Assembly (NCBI RefSeq): GCF_045679555.1
Contig: NC_092087.1
Span: 79,539,305 to 79,603,304 of the forward strand
DNA length: 64,000 bases
DNA from: Salvelinus alpinus
Taxonomy: Eukaryota; Chordata; Actinopteri; Salmoniformes; Salmonidae
Direction: 5' to 3'
In this document: positions 10,227 to 22,570 of the stretch, piece by piece
Layout of the letters: the number at the start of each line of letters is the position of its first letter
Numbering within the stretch: the stretch's first letter is position 1
Program-made: the position numbers and the translations under genes
The notes under the pieces: generated by a model
Database searches by the model: none
What the model was told of the DNA's origin: nothing
Seen by the model: the letters and a program-made list of their open reading frames with translations, nothing else

Positions 10227-10845
10227 TGTAATGAGTTCAAAGGTTTGGATAGGAGGGGGGGTCGGCAGTTTTTTGTCTTGCCTTGGGCAGCACAACGTCG
10301 AGGGCCGGCCCTGAATGCAAACATGCATAAAGCCAGCTCAGCCCTGTGAGTTCTGTTGTCTATCAGTTGTTGTCTCTTTGTCTGGGTCGAGGAACCCCCC
10401 TCTTAATCTAGTCCAAATATAATGAATATGAACAAGTATAAGGTTGCTGCAGTTTGACAGGGTTTTCACCCCCCCAGGGCCAGTTTTCTTCAGGAGTTTT
10501 TTAAAACCATTTGACTTGATTAGAAAAAACTGGTCCCATCATAGCCCATATAAAACCTTTTTTTCAACTGATTAATCACTGTCATACCTTATAGGGTCAA
10601 GCGTTTTCCTGGTAATGTTAAGGTGACACCAGTCTGCTTGCAGTTGTCAGTTATCGTCAGGTATGTGGATGATCAGGGCTTTATTCAGGAACGTTTCTTG
10701 GGCTACTTTGTCTCAAGTGGGCGAGATGCGCAGTCTGTGTTTGACTTTGTGAATTCTGAGATGTCTGAGTTTAACTTCATGGAGAAACCCTTTGCCCAAA
10801 CCTACGATGGCGCAGATGTAATGGAATGTATCTGCTATTTGTATT
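10227..10845 (+). mobile_element. hAT-type (ZMYM1-like) transposase fragment
   Basis: At 10623-10845 a plus-strand frame reads LSVIVRYVDDQGFIQERFLG, then FVSSGRDAQSVFDFVNSEMSEF and QTYDGADVM. This is the core of hAT-derived transposases annotated in fish as zinc finger MYM-type 1-like (DUF4371 family). Only this internal piece is seen, with no N-terminal zinc finger or C-terminal dimerisation region, so it is a fragment. The 400 bases before it show no further coding similarity that I recognise. Confidence 0.75.
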
Positions 10846-10869
10846 TTCAGATAAATCCCCTACTAATCC

Positions 10870-11220
10870 CTGATTAAGAGATCTGGGGAAGTGTACCAAA
10901 AAATGTCTGTAGCATTGAAGGTCCCTAAGAACACAGTGGCCTCCACCGTTTATAAATGGAAGAAGTTTGGAACCACCAAGACTCTTCCTAGAGCTGGCCG
11001 CCGGGACAAACTGAGCAATCGGGGGAGAAGGGCCTTGGACAGGGAGGTGACCAAGAACCCGATTGTCACTCTGACAGAGCTCTATATTTCCTCTGGAGGT
11101 CCATCTCTGCAGCACTCCACCAATCAGGGCTTTATGGTAGAGTGGCAAGGTGGAAGCCTCTCCTCAGTAAAAGGCACATCACAGCCGGCTTGGACTTGGA
11201 TCTGCAGAGAGGAATGGTAC
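10870..11220 (+). mobile_element. Tc1-like transposase fragment
   Basis: Residues MSVALKVPKNTVASTVYKWK and onward (10891-11090) match the N-terminal helix-turn-helix of a salmonid Tc1 transposase, including the linker PRAGRRDKLSNRGRR. A deletion then joins it to a more distal segment (ccatctctgcagcactccaccaatcagg, about 11100-11200) from the catalytic half. No terminal repeats are found, so this is an internal relic. Confidence 0.75.
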
Positions 11221-11499
11221 AAACTTTCATTTGTAAATCATTATTATAACGCAAATGAAACCTAGAGTTCGGTTTATATAGCCATGGGGGAATGAAAAAA
11301 GTTGTGTATGTATTTGGTTGTGAAAATCTTAGATTACATGTAAAAAAAAACGACTCAATAAAAAATATAAAAGGAATACTAAAATAGCCAATGTATCGTC
11401 ATGTTGTATACATCATAACCCGAGGGGGGTCGAAATTGTTGTTCAAATGTTGCATGTACATTTTTTATAATCTAGAAATTGTGTTATATGTTAGAATGT

Positions 11500-12350
11500 C
11501 TAATAAACAACTATATGGTATACATTAATAATATTGTTTTGTCAGAAATATATAAATATACTGATGACAAAGTTTTACCTGCACCTGTATGCAGACGATA
11601 CAGTTGTGTGCTCTATCGCCCGCCCTGCTGATCATGCTCTATCTGAACTACGTTACGCTTTCATTATTTTGCAGAAAACCTTTATTGCCCTTAAATTATT
11701 ATTGAATACGTGGAAAACTAAGTATATGTTGTTTTCTAGAGTACACAAAAAAAAATTTAAAGATTGAAGAGTACGTACCTAGTTCGGTGTATCGTTAAGT
11801 TGTCTTTTTAAAAAACATATTGATGAGTTAGTTAATTAAGATGCTGAATATAAAAAGGGGCTTCTTCTATAGAAATAGGTCAGGCCTCTTGCTTAATAGT
11901 ACAAAGCAGATAATTCAATCAATGTTCTTACTGCTCCTAGACTATTGCAAAATCATCTATATGAATGCAGCTGCCACTTCATTAAAGCCTTTAGATGCAT
12001 TTGACCCTAGAGCACTTTGTTTTATTATGGGTGCAGGTTCAGTACACATCCCTGCATTCTCTATCGTAAAGTAGGCGACCCTCTTTGAGGTCACGTAGGT
12101 CAATTCGTTGCTCTCTTTGCCTTTATAAAGCTCTTTTACATACTGTAAACTCCCTCTGTAGCTAACAGTTACAATAACCATTAGATGTACGAGTCAGAGT
12201 TATCATACACAGTGTCAGGGATTGCTAACTCTTGAAATTCCTTTGGTCTGTACAGAGTTCGGTAAATCAGCTCTTTGCCCCTTACTTGTGGAATAATCTC
12301 CAAGCTTCTCTAAACATTGATGTTTTGGTGTCTCTAGGTTAATTCAGACT
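11500..12350 (+). mobile_element. LINE (non-LTR retrotransposon) reverse-transcriptase relic
   Basis: The frame at 11534-11767 contains FYLHLYADDTVVCS, the YADD catalytic box of a non-LTR reverse transcriptase, followed by the LLNTWKTKYMLFSR region. After a frame break the frame at 11841-12074 continues with RGFFYRNRSGLL and LLLDYCKIIYMNAA, the conserved region downstream of the palm. Degenerate coding similarity continues to about 12340. Several frame breaks are present and the 5' end is missing. The clade is uncertain; it may be L2- or Rex-like. Confidence 0.7.
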
Positions 12351-12379
12351 GCTGAACGAGGCCTGTTACAACTTACTAT

Positions 12380-12705
12380 TATTAAAGGATTCGTACCTTT
12401 AATAAAATACGAAACACTTGACGAAACAACAACACCGACAAACGAACAGTCCTGTAAGGTGAACAGACAAAACAGAAAACAACCACCCACAAACACAGGT
12501 GGGAACAGGCTACCTAAGTATGGTTCTCAATCAGAGACAACGATAGACAGCTGCCTCTGATTGAGAACCATACCAGGCCAAACACATAGAAATACAAAAT
12601 AAGGACAACATAGAACACCAGACATAGAATGCCCACCCAAACTCACGCCATGACCAACCAAAATAGAGACATAAAAAGGATCTCTACGGTCAGGGCGTGA
12701 CACCA
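12380..12705 (-). repeat. Interspersed salmonid repeat, possibly a solo LTR fossil
   Basis: On the minus strand the block starts gtgtcacgccctgaccgtag and runs through ggttctcaatcagaggcagc with its near-palindromic partner gtctctgattgagaacc. It has the look of an abundant salmonid interspersed repeat that I associate with long terminal repeats. No internal coding region is next to it. The class is uncertain. Confidence 0.4.
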
Positions 12706-13818
12706 CCCCTCCCATGTGTTCCCAGGTACATATTTGGGAGCCCATATTCATTCAGGATGTAAGGCTTACTAGTTATGGCAAATGTTAGGAAAACTTGGTT
12801 GTTGTAACAAAACAAAAAAACAAAACAAAAAAACAGCAAAGTTTTATACTTTGACCACATCTTTTCACATACGTTTTATTTGGGTCTTTTTAATTTACTA
12901 CGTTGTTTGGCTCCAGCCCTTGGAAGCTCGGTGCATGTACAAAGAAAAATAACACAATTCAACAATTGATGGATGGTGACAAAAATAATGACATTGCCAG
13001 TAGTCATGTTAAGGTTTTCAATGTTTTATTGGTGGAGTTGATGGATTTGCATGTGGCTGTGCATTATATGGTGCCGGCATAGGAAAGAGGATCTGATCAT
13101 GGCTATTGGTATTCTTGATCAAGTCTTGATCCAAAAAGACACACAACTGTTATGAGGTTAATTCCACATTTTCTTGGTAGTGTATTATCATGGTATGAGA
13201 CAACATAAATTATACAATTTAAGTAAAGTAAAAATAAACGATATTATCCTAAATTGAGAGATGAATAAAAAATGTGTTGTCACATCAACATCGTCAAAAA
13301 TCTTTCACAATGTACCTGTTTTCAGTATAGAACGACATGTATACAGATTATATTATTCAAGGTTTGAAATGAACACAATGAGAAGTGATTTTGTAACAAC
13401 AGTTTTGAATGGGTAATTGTATCAAATATATATCATTGTATGTTTTAATTAGCGCTCATATAAACTGTTTTCATCACTGCCTTGTAAACCCATTCTTGTA
13501 AGTTGGAGCTACTGTACGTGATTGTCTGGGGCTGCTGTACAGATTTGAGCACTTGCCAAGATGTTGACATTTCTGGGTATGTCTCACCTGTAACATGATA
13601 ATAGTAAAGATTATGATGGTAATAATAATATTGTTATATTATTTTTATAATAATAAAAATCTGTCAATCAACCATATGTCTTTCTTAAAAGCCTTTTTTT
13701 GCATCAGCAGTTGTCACAAAGCGTTTTAGAGATACCCAGTCTAAAAATCCAAGACCCATCAATGCATATGTCGAAGCACAGCCTCTAGGAAACACTCCCT
13801 AAAGTCATAAACCTAGGA
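12706..13818. other. Intergenic stretch with two possible minus-strand exons
   Basis: No recognised gene. On the minus strand two stop-ended open stretches follow good acceptor sites. 13587-13445 follows tcatgttacag and encodes ETYPEMSTSWQVLKSVQQPQ and more. 13146-13018 follows acctcataacag and encodes ILFPMPAPYNAQPHANPSTP shortly before its stop. A minus-strand AATAAA-type signal occurs near 12875-12880. These could be 3' exons of an unidentified gene or chance; I could not join them to a longer reading frame. Confidence 0.2.
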
Positions 13819-15150
13819 TTACAGTTTTTCTCAATTGCTAAAACACTAAAACCCATTGGCTGAACAAAGTTCTCAGTTGCCTGGACTCATTTAGCTAATT
13901 ATGCAGTCTGTTGTCAATACCTTAAACCATTTCGCATGGTAAAACACAATTTGCAGATCTCACGTAGACTTTTCAGCAAAACTCTAAACACATTCTCATT
14001 CTCAAAACACATTCTGCACTCTAATGCACATGTCATCCATACTGGTAAACACAAGTGGCAACAATCAAATACAAATAGAGAACACATGTCATTGATTGAA
14101 CACAACCACTCAAAATTGATTTAACATCAGTTTCCACCGAGCTGCTCAGGTAATGGAATGGTTTAACATCAATGGGCAGTTTATGAACTTGTACCTCCCT
14201 CCATACTCGCCTTTCCTGAATCCGATTGAGGAGTTTTTCTCCTCTTGGAGATGGAAAGTGTATGATAGACAACCCTACACCAGAGTAAATCTGCTGCAAG
14301 CCATGGATTTAGCCTGTGGTGATATAGGTGAGGAATCATGTCAGGGCTGGATACGGCACACAAGAGGCTTCTTCCCCCGTTGCCTCAGGAGGGACAATAT
14401 TGCTTGTGATGTCGACGAAGTGCTCTGGCCTGACCCAGCCCAAAGACAAGAAGAAGCACATTGATCACATGTTTACTCCTTTGATTTTTGGCCCTTTTAG
14501 TATTGTATACTGTAGTACAGTGCATTGTAGGCTGTATACTGTACAATGGACAAATTGTATGGCCCTGAACATTGTGCTTTCCATTTATTAACAGTACTGA
14601 CTGCTCAATAGATTTTGACTGGTTGCTGGTTCATATCAACCAAGAACAAGAATTACAGTATCACAGAGACAAAGGACAAGTTTGTGAGATGCAGGGTACA
14701 GTACTGTAAAAATAGGGGTACAAGAAGGAGGAAGAACAAAAAACAAAATTGCAAAGAGCAAAGCAGAGTAGTAATTTCAGATCAATTTTGAGCTACTTTG
14801 ATATAACATGTCATCAAAAGACAATGACGGAAAAATATGAATATTTTTTTAGACTAAAAATGTACTTCTCCCTGAGAATTGTATGTTTTGAACAATGTGT
14901 TTTCTATTTTTCGGTGTATTGTTTATTGACTGCTTGAGAGTGTATATCATTTTGATCACTTTGTTTATGATTTGAGAGCAGTGTTTGATTTTGAACACAG
15001 GTAAAACTGTTTTGAGGCGAATGTTTCATTTTGCGAGAGGAGTCAGAGGTTATGTAAATAGTGCTTGAAGATGAGGTTTTGTGTTTAATGTTTTCAGGAA
15101 ATGGAGCAAGGTTTCAGAAATTGTGTTTTAGCAATTGAGAAAAACTGTAA
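13819..15150 (+). mobile_element. Tc1/mariner-superfamily (IS630-like) TIR element, internally deleted
   Basis: Near-perfect terminal inverted repeats of about 28 bp (ttacagtttttctcaattgc at 13819 and its reverse complement ending at 15150) begin in a TA, which fits TA target duplication. Inside, 14153-14464 encodes the C-terminal catalytic end of an IS630-like DDE transposase. It includes LPPYSPFLNPIEEFFSSWRW, where the Glu of NPIEEFF is the third catalytic acid, and RCLRRDNIACDVDE. The N-terminal two thirds are missing. The ends are intact, so it could have been mobilised in trans. Confidence 0.85.
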
Positions 15151-15508
15151 TAATTCCCCAAAAATTGGATGTCATTGTCTTTAATAACTGTTGCAATACA
15201 AAACATTGAAACCTTGTTAAATATTTGTTACTTTGGTATATATTGAGTGAAATGTTAAATGGTGGACTGCCGTGCACCTGCTGGGGACCAAAATATTATT
15301 TCAAGACATTCTTTGAGGATGATTCTATGACAAATACAAGGGACCAAAATATTATTCACTGAAATTCACTTGGGCTAAGTGACAATTTGAATCTCAAAAA
15401 CAGACTTCAATAGTATATCACTCTAGTGAGTGTTATTAGACTCGAACATTCTCTCTCCCTCTCTGTCTGCCCCCTCTCTCTCGCCATCTCTTTCCCTCTC
15501 TCTCTCAG
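15151..15508. other. Intron or 5' flank of erp27 fragment
   Basis: Non-coding AT-rich sequence followed by a CT-rich tract (about 15445-15508) that forms a strong polypyrimidine stretch before the acceptor at 15507-15508. No upstream erp27 exon was recognised. Confidence 0.5.
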
Positions 15509-17173
15509 ACTCCCTCAGAGGAGACTTTTGGCTACAAGGAGCCTGTGGAGGCAGCTAAGACTGTGAAGCATATCCGTGTGGCTCTGTGCAGCGATAAGGA
15601 GGCATGGGCCAAACTCAGCATCGTGTCTGACACTATCGCCATCTTCAGAAAGGTAAACTACTACACCACACCTTTCACTTTGTCCAACAGAAATCACCTG
15701 CTTGGCTCCCGTTACAACAACTTTGACAACAAATGTATGAGAAAATATCAACTGAAAAATGTGATCTATGTGTGTGTGTTCAGGCAGATAACCACCAAGA
15801 CAACCTTCAGCTCTCTGAGACCAAGAAAGTGGAGGCGGACGGCCTTGCTCGCTTTATCACCATGAACGAGCTTCGCTACATCACCGAGTACAACCAAGTG
15901 GTAGTCACTGACCACAGCACTGCTCATCTACACCTTACACACTACTCTATACAACAGCACCTATTAACAGTTATACCAGCCTTGTCATGATTACACCTTG
16001 GCATCACATCTTTGTATTATTAGCCTTTCATGTTCAGTCATATAACCAGACTATACCTACAGACAGTTAATGTACTGTCACATGCCTCTGTTGATATCTA
16101 TTTCCTATAGCTCTCTCTCTCTCCTCTCAGACAGCAGTGGGTCTGTTCCAGTCTGAGGTGAAGGCACACCTCCTGCTCTTCATCAACAGGGGGAGTGGTG
16201 ACTATAAAGAGCTCAAGGACGGACTAGGAGCTCTGGCCCCAGAATTTGTTGGCGAGGTGAGAGCAGGTAAGCAGCAACTGGACCTGAAAAGAGCGACTGA
16301 ACAAAACCTCTGTTATATCGGCCATTTGATTCAAATCTTGAGATAATGTCCCTAATCCCCTATTTGGGATCGGTTCTTTTGAATCAACTATTTAATTGAA
16401 TCTTGAATTTAATATGTAAATTGGATCAATGGAGTCAGATGTTTTGAACTGCTCTGTGAAAACCCTTACCAAATGCGGGAGATAAGGAACTGCCCATCAA
16501 CAAAATTCATATATATATTGAACTACTCGTCAATAAAATTACAGATTTTAGTTTTAGTTTCTGTTGTCAAACGTATGTGCTACAGTGTGCTCTACTGAAT
16601 ATTACCATGATTTCTTTGTCACAGTTCCTGTTTGTGCTGGTACACGGGGTGAAGTCCAATGAGAAATCTCTGGGCTACTTCGGCCTGACGTCACGTGACC
16701 TTCCCCGCGTGGGCATTTACGACCGCGACTCAGATATGAAGTGGCTCATGCCCGAGGGAGAGATCTCCACCGAGCGTGTGCGGGAATTCTGCCAGTCACT
16801 CATACTAGGCAATCTCAAGGTCAGAGGTCAAAACAAACCTGAGTTCAAATAGTATTGGTTCTCTTTCAAATGCCTTTGAGGGTTGATTGAGCCTGCCTGG
16901 AGTGCACTTTTTGGACTATTCTATTGGTACCATTGTGACAGGCAAGCTCAATTAAGAGCAGGTAAATACGTATTTGAAAGAAAACAAATACTATTTGAAC
17001 CCATACCTATGGCGCAGTATACGTTTCAGTGGCTTTGATAATATGTAGAAAGAGGCAATAAATTATACTGTGTGGCCTCCATTTAATGTATCTATATTGC
17101 TTCTCAAAAACTTTTTTCATCTTTTTAGGAGGTGAAGCAGGCAGGAGAACCTGATCCTAAAACTGAGTTGTAA
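15509..17173 (+). CDS. erp27: Endoplasmic reticulum protein 27 (ERp27), 3' five exons
   Basis: Exons are 15509-15652, 15784-15897, 16131-16256, 16625-16819 and 17129-17173 (stop). All junctions are phase 0 with GT-AG, together 207 residues. The translation follows vertebrate ERp27: KVEADGLARFITMNELRYIT matches the end of the b domain, TAVGLFQSEVKAHLLLFINR opens the b' domain, and LGYFGLTSRDLPRVGIYDRD is its later core. The chain ends in KTEL, a KDEL-type ER retention signal. No CxxC motif is present, as expected for this redox-inactive PDI relative, which in mammals binds unfolded proteins and ERp57. The signal peptide and first roughly 60 residues are not found in the window, so the gene is partial or its 5' exons are lost. 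The exons show no internal stops. Confidence 0.93.
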
Positions 17174-17708
17174 AATAAACAAATAAATGAATGTAAATAA
17201 TTAGCTTTGTGACAATAATTGTGTCTTTTTTGGAGTCAGTATTGATTTCTGCCTGAATCTTATGTAGGCTATGTGTGTGCTCTGGTGGGCATGGTGTGTG
17301 TTTATGTGAGGGCAAGTCTGCCATCTGCGAGTTGACAACAGCTCAGTGGCTACTCACCACTGAGATTTTGGATGTGATGGTTACAATCGCAACTGACTGA
17401 CCTCAGTAGACTAATAGGGCCTGGAGGGTCTAACAGAGAAAGAAGAATTGGAATCTGTCTTCAGAAAAAATAACAGTTGAGGATTTCAAATGCAATCGCA
17501 AAGAAACAACAAATACAATAGAATAAGATGCAGTATATTACAATACAATACATATTTGTGTATTTACATGCAAATGCTACATTTAAGTGCAGACCTGTGT
17601 TCAAATACATGTACAGGATATTTGAGTGTCTGGTGTATAAAACACTTTTTCAAATACACAGCCCAAAACAATAACTTTTATTTTTGTATTTGAATGGTTA
17701 TTTGTAAA
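17174..17708. other. 3' flank of erp27, no gene seen
   Basis: Overlapping AATAAA signals occur just after the stop codon (17174-17190). The rest is AT-rich spacer up to the start of the A2 duplication, with no recognisable coding or repeat structure. Confidence 0.5.
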
Positions 17709-17901
17709 AGCCAAATAGTCTGCCAAATTGTATTATTTGACAGTATTTTCAAATTCTTACGTATATTCATGACAGTATATTTGAGTTTTTCAAATGCTTT
17801 AAGTGTATTTCCAAATATATAAAAAAATTCAACTACTTATCTTTTGAAATAAAAGATCAGAATACTTCGAATGTATGAGCAATTAATTGAAATATTTTAA
17901 A

Positions 17902-18927
17902 TACAGTGGCAAGAAAAAGTATGTGAGCCGTTTGGAATTACCTGGATTTCTGCATAAATTGGTCATAAAATTGGATCTGATCTTCATCTAAGTCACAACA
18001 ACAGACAAACACAGTCTGTTTAAACGAATAACACAAACAATTATATGTTGTCATGTCTTTATTGAACTCACCGTGTAAACATTCACAGTATAGGGTGGGA
18101 AAAGTATGTGAAATGTTGGATTTAATAACTGGTTGACCCTCCTTTGGCAGCAATAAACTCAACCAAATGTTTTCTGTAGACCTGCACAGCGGTCAGGAGG
18201 AATTTTTGGACCATTCATCTTTACAAAACTGTTTCAGTTCAGCAATATTCTTAGGATGTCTGGTGTGAACCGCTCTCGAGGTCATGCCACAGCGTTTTAA
18301 TCGGGTTGAGGTCAGGACTCTGACTGGGCCACTCCAGAAGGCGTATTTTCTTCTGTTCAAGCCATTCTGTTGTTGATTTACTTGTGTTTTGGGTCATTGT
18401 CCTGTTGCGTCGCTCAACTTCTGTTGAGCTTCAACTGGCGGACAGATAGCCTTAAATTCTCCTGCAAAATGTCTTGATAAACTTGGGAATTCATTTTTCT
18501 GTCAATGATAGCAAGTTGTCCAGGCCCTAAAGCAGCAAAGCAGCCCCAATCCATGATGATCCCTCCACCATACTTTACAGTTGGGATGAGGTTTTGATGT
18601 TGGTGTGCTGTGCCTTTTTTTCTCCACACATAGTGTTATGTGTTCCTTCCAAACACATCAACTTTAGTTTGACTCCTGACTCTAAATAGCTTTTGGAAAA
18701 GTCAATAGCCAAGGGGTTCCCATACTTTTTCCAACCTACACTGTGAATGTTTAAATGATGTATTTAATATAGACAAGAAAAATACAATAATTTGTGTGTT
18801 ATTAGTTTAAGCACACTGTGTTTGTCTATTGTTGTGACTAAGATGAAGATCAGATAACATTTTATGACTAATTTATGCAGACATCCAGGTAATTCCAAAG
18901 GGTTCACATACTTTTTCTTGCCACAGT
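17902..18927 (-). mobile_element. Tc1-like transposon, internally deleted (A2 copy)
   Basis: This is the sister of 200-1270, in the same position relative to the Sleeping Beauty-like element. Ends are acagtggcaagaaaaagtat and ctttttcttgccacagt. The transposase remnant at 18414-18629 is identical in translation to that of A1. The AT-rich expansion of A1 is absent here, and the upstream remnant has extra small changes. Confidence 0.85.
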
Positions 18928-18958
18928 AGTATTTGAACCCAGATCTGACTAAGTTACG

Positions 18959-20600
18959 TACAGTTGAAGTCGGAAGTTTACATACACCTTAGCCAAATAC
19001 ATTTAAACTCATTTTTCCACAATTCCTGACATTTAATCCTAGTAAAAAATTGCTGTTTTAGGTCAGTTAGGATCACCACTTTTTTTTAAGAATGTGAAAT
19101 GTCAGAATAATAGTAGAGAAAATTATTTATTTCAGCTTTTATTTCTTTCATCACATTCCCAGTGAGTCAGAAGTTTACATACACTCAATTAGTATTTGGT
19201 AGCATTGCCTTTAAATTGTTTAACTTGGGTCAAACGTTTCGGGTAGCCTTCCACAAGCTTCCCATAATAAGTTGGGTGAATTTTGGCCCATTCCTCCTGA
19301 CAGAGCTGGTGTAACTGGGTCAGGTTTGTAGGCCTCCTTGCTCGCATGTGCTTTTTCAGTTCTGCCCACACATTTTCTATAGGATTGAGGTCAGGGCTTT
19401 GTGATGGCCATTCGAATACCTTGACTTTGTTGTCCTTAAGCCATTTTGCCAGAATTTGGAAGTATGCTTGGGGTCATTGTCCATTTGGAAGACCCATATG
19501 CGACCAAGCTTTAACTTCCGGACTGATGTCTTGAGATGCTGCTTCAATATATCCACATAATTTTCCTACCTCATTCTGCCATCTATTTTGTGAAGTGCAG
19601 CAGTCCCTCCTGCAGCAAAGCACCCCCACAACATGATGCTGCGACCCCCGTGCTTCATGGTCGGGATGGTATTCTTCGGCTTGCAAGCCTCCCTATTTTT
19701 CCTCTAAACATGACGATGGTCATTATGGCCAAATAGTTCTATTTTTGTTTCATCAGACCAGAGGACATTTCTCCAAAAAGTACGATCTTTGTCCCCATGT
19801 GCAGTTGCAAAACATAGTCTGGCTTTTTTATGGCGGTTTTGGAGCAGTGGCTTCCTCCTTGCTGAGCAGCCTTTCAGGTTATGTTGATATAGGACTCGTT
19901 TCACTGTGGACATAGATACTTTTGTACCTGTTTCCTCCAGCATCTTCACAAGGTCCTTTGCTGTTGTTCTGGGATTGATTTGCACTTTTCGCACCAAAGT
20001 ACGTTCAACTCTAGGAGACAGAACGCGTCTCCTTCCTGAGCGGTATGATATTTGTGTGGTCCCATGGTGTTTATACTTGCATACTATTGTTTGTACAGAT
20101 GAACGCGGTACCTTCAGGTCTTTGGAAATTGCTCCCAAGGATGAACTAGACTTGTGGAGGTCTACCATTTTTTTTCTGAGGTCTTGGCTGATTTCTTTTG
20201 ATTTTCCCATAATGTCAAGCAAAGAGGCACTGAGTTTGAAGGTAGGCCTTGAAATACATCCACAGGTACACCTCCAAATGAATCAAATTATGTCAATTAG
20301 CCCATCAGAAGCTTCTAATGCCATGACATCATTTTATGGAATTTTCCAAGCTGTTTAAAGGCACAGTCAACTTAGTGTATGTAAACTTCTGACCCACTGG
20401 AATTGTGATACAGTGAATTATAAGTGAAATAATCTGTCTGTAAACAATTGTTGGAAAAATGACTTGTGTCATGCACAAAGTAGATATCCTAACCGGCTTG
20501 CCAAAACTATACTTTGTAAACAAGAAATGTGTGGAATAGTTGAAAAACAAGTTTTAATGACTCCAACCTAAGTGTATGTAAACTTCCGACTTCAACTGTA
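18959..20600 (-). mobile_element. Sleeping Beauty-like Tc1 transposon (A2 copy)
   Basis: Full-length sister of 1303-2942, flanked by TA, with IR/DR ends. The N-terminal transposase frame (19704-20222) differs by one residue (QNRHKK instead of QNHHKK) and ends at the same stop. The C-terminal piece is at 19189-19371. The shared flanks show it is the same insertion, carried along by the segmental duplication. Confidence 0.95.
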
Positions 20601-21918
20601 CATGAAAGATCCAGACACTGTAGGCCAGCCTACAGCAGTGGAAGAGGGGAGTGAGTGCAGATTTCTAGACATTAAGGGCCGTACAATAAAGTAAAGAAGG
20701 ATTGGAGCACTTGGGGTGAATATAAAAGACCAGAAAAAAGACCAGATTATCTGACTGCTGTGCTGAAAGAAACAGGAGAAGAAAACAACACACCAAAGAG
20801 AAGGAAAAGTTGATCCAAATAAATTCCTTAAAAAGTGGATGGGAATTTTCAAGGCAAAGACTTGGAATTAAGGATAATTAGTAGGGATGGAGTGCCAAGC
20901 GGAAACATCAGACGGAATAGGGAAAATACTATTTGGCATATGTTGAGTTTGAAAGGGCTGGAGATGGATGCATAGCTACAGTATCTAAACAGCTGCATTC
21001 GAGTGTCTGTGTTTGTGGATGTGTACTGCAATCAAAGTTGAGACAACATTGGAAAAAATGCGTCCACAAAAGAGGGTAGACGATCAGAGGATGATGTGAT
21101 GGGTTGTTGTCTTGTGTTTTATTTCATCCACATGAGGGAGACATTTTATGGAGATAGTGGGCACCTTCTAGGGGATCACTGATGTCAAGTCGGTGACAAT
21201 TGTTGGTCACCTCCTTTGAAAGTGTGTTGCATTCTGGGGCTAAAACATTTCTGACGTGGGTCTATATGTCGACTGCATGAACTTGACAAAAGTAATGTGA
21301 TCAAAGGTAATGAAGATTTGACTCCAAGTTTCTGCAGTTGCTCTTCACCAACCTCCTCCTGCATCCATCACCTGCATTGTGGGTGGCTCTATTGTCAACA
21401 AATCATTAGTGTTTTTGTTCTTTTTACATTATAAAGGAAACCTTTTATAAACAATGGCAACACTGCCATGGTGATCTGAGCCTTGCTGTTGGAAAACAAC
21501 ATTAGTATCTGTATTTCGGTTGTCGCAGATGCACCTCTCCTGACTTTACTTCTTGACTTTGGTCTACAGTCAGTTGCTTTAGCCCTACCACTCAAACGAG
21601 CCCTACTATATGTTTGCCTCTGAAAAATTAAAGACTCAGATCATCAAAAGCATATGTATGTGGTGTGTTTGCATAATTTGAGTGTTTAATTGGCGTCTGT
21701 CTGAATTCAGAATTTGTCAAAGATGTTGCGCTATGTGCAAATGAAACTGTTAATCATCTAATGTTGCTATGCTGAATGAAAAGAAGGCCGTGTAAAATAA
21801 TGGTGCCTAACTGCTCATATAGCCTCTAATCTTCAAATGAACCAAGTGAATTTTGTACAAGCAATAATTTAAATCGATCAATGAAGTGCCAAGACAAAAT
21901 GTGTTTCCTACTTTAGAG
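20601..21918. other. 5' flank of gene copy 2, no gene seen
   Basis: Equivalent to 2943-4262 with few differences. No domain-bearing frame. Confidence 0.6.
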
Positions 21919-22105
21919 CAGGGGTGTCAAACTCATTCCATGGAGGGCCTAGTGTCTGTAGGTTTTTGTTTTTTCCTTTCAATTAAGATCTAGACAACTA
22001 CTGTAGGTGAGGGGAGTAATTAGTGGCCTTAATTCAGCAATCAAGTACAAGGAAGGAGCGAAAACCCACAGACACTCAGCCCTCCGTGTAATGAGTTTGA
22101 AGTGT
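21919..22105. repeat. Foldback MITE-like inverted repeat (A2 copy)
   Basis: Same element and site as 4263-4448, with arms starting caggggtgtcaaactcattc and its imperfect inverse. Confidence 0.7.
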
Positions 22106-22465
22106 GCTTTAGAGTAAGGGCTGTCAAACCTGTCAGGAACTCAATTAGAGAATCAACCACACCTGAGTAAATATTCTGCATTCCAAATCAACCCCTAGCC
22201 CCTACACCTACCACTTAGTCACTTATGGGCATTTGAAATGATCAGATAGGTTTAAGCAATATGTTAATTGCTTCACCTTGCCTTCTGATAGGCTGGATGC
22301 AATTGTGGCCATATTGCTTATCCCTATTCAATCTTTTCTGATTAACAGAAGTGTTTAGGCCAGGGTGTAGGATTTAGGGGTCAATTTGGAAATAGAAATG
22401 TAATGTAGTTCAGTGGCTGACAGCTGTACTTAATTACCAACGACATTAGAAGGGTCTGGGATTCC

Positions 22466-22473
22466 TTTAAAAG
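22466..22473 (+). promoter_or_regulatory. Putative TATA-like box of gene copy 2
   Basis: TTTAAAAG 105 bp upstream of the ATG at 22571, in the same context as in copy 1. Confidence 0.4.
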
Positions 22474-22570
22474 GAGCAACCAAAAGTCTGGCAAATATAG
22501 TAAAAGGGATATTCTGGTAGGACGTATGCCTACCATTAGTTCTGAATACTGGTGAGGTTCTGAGGGCAAA

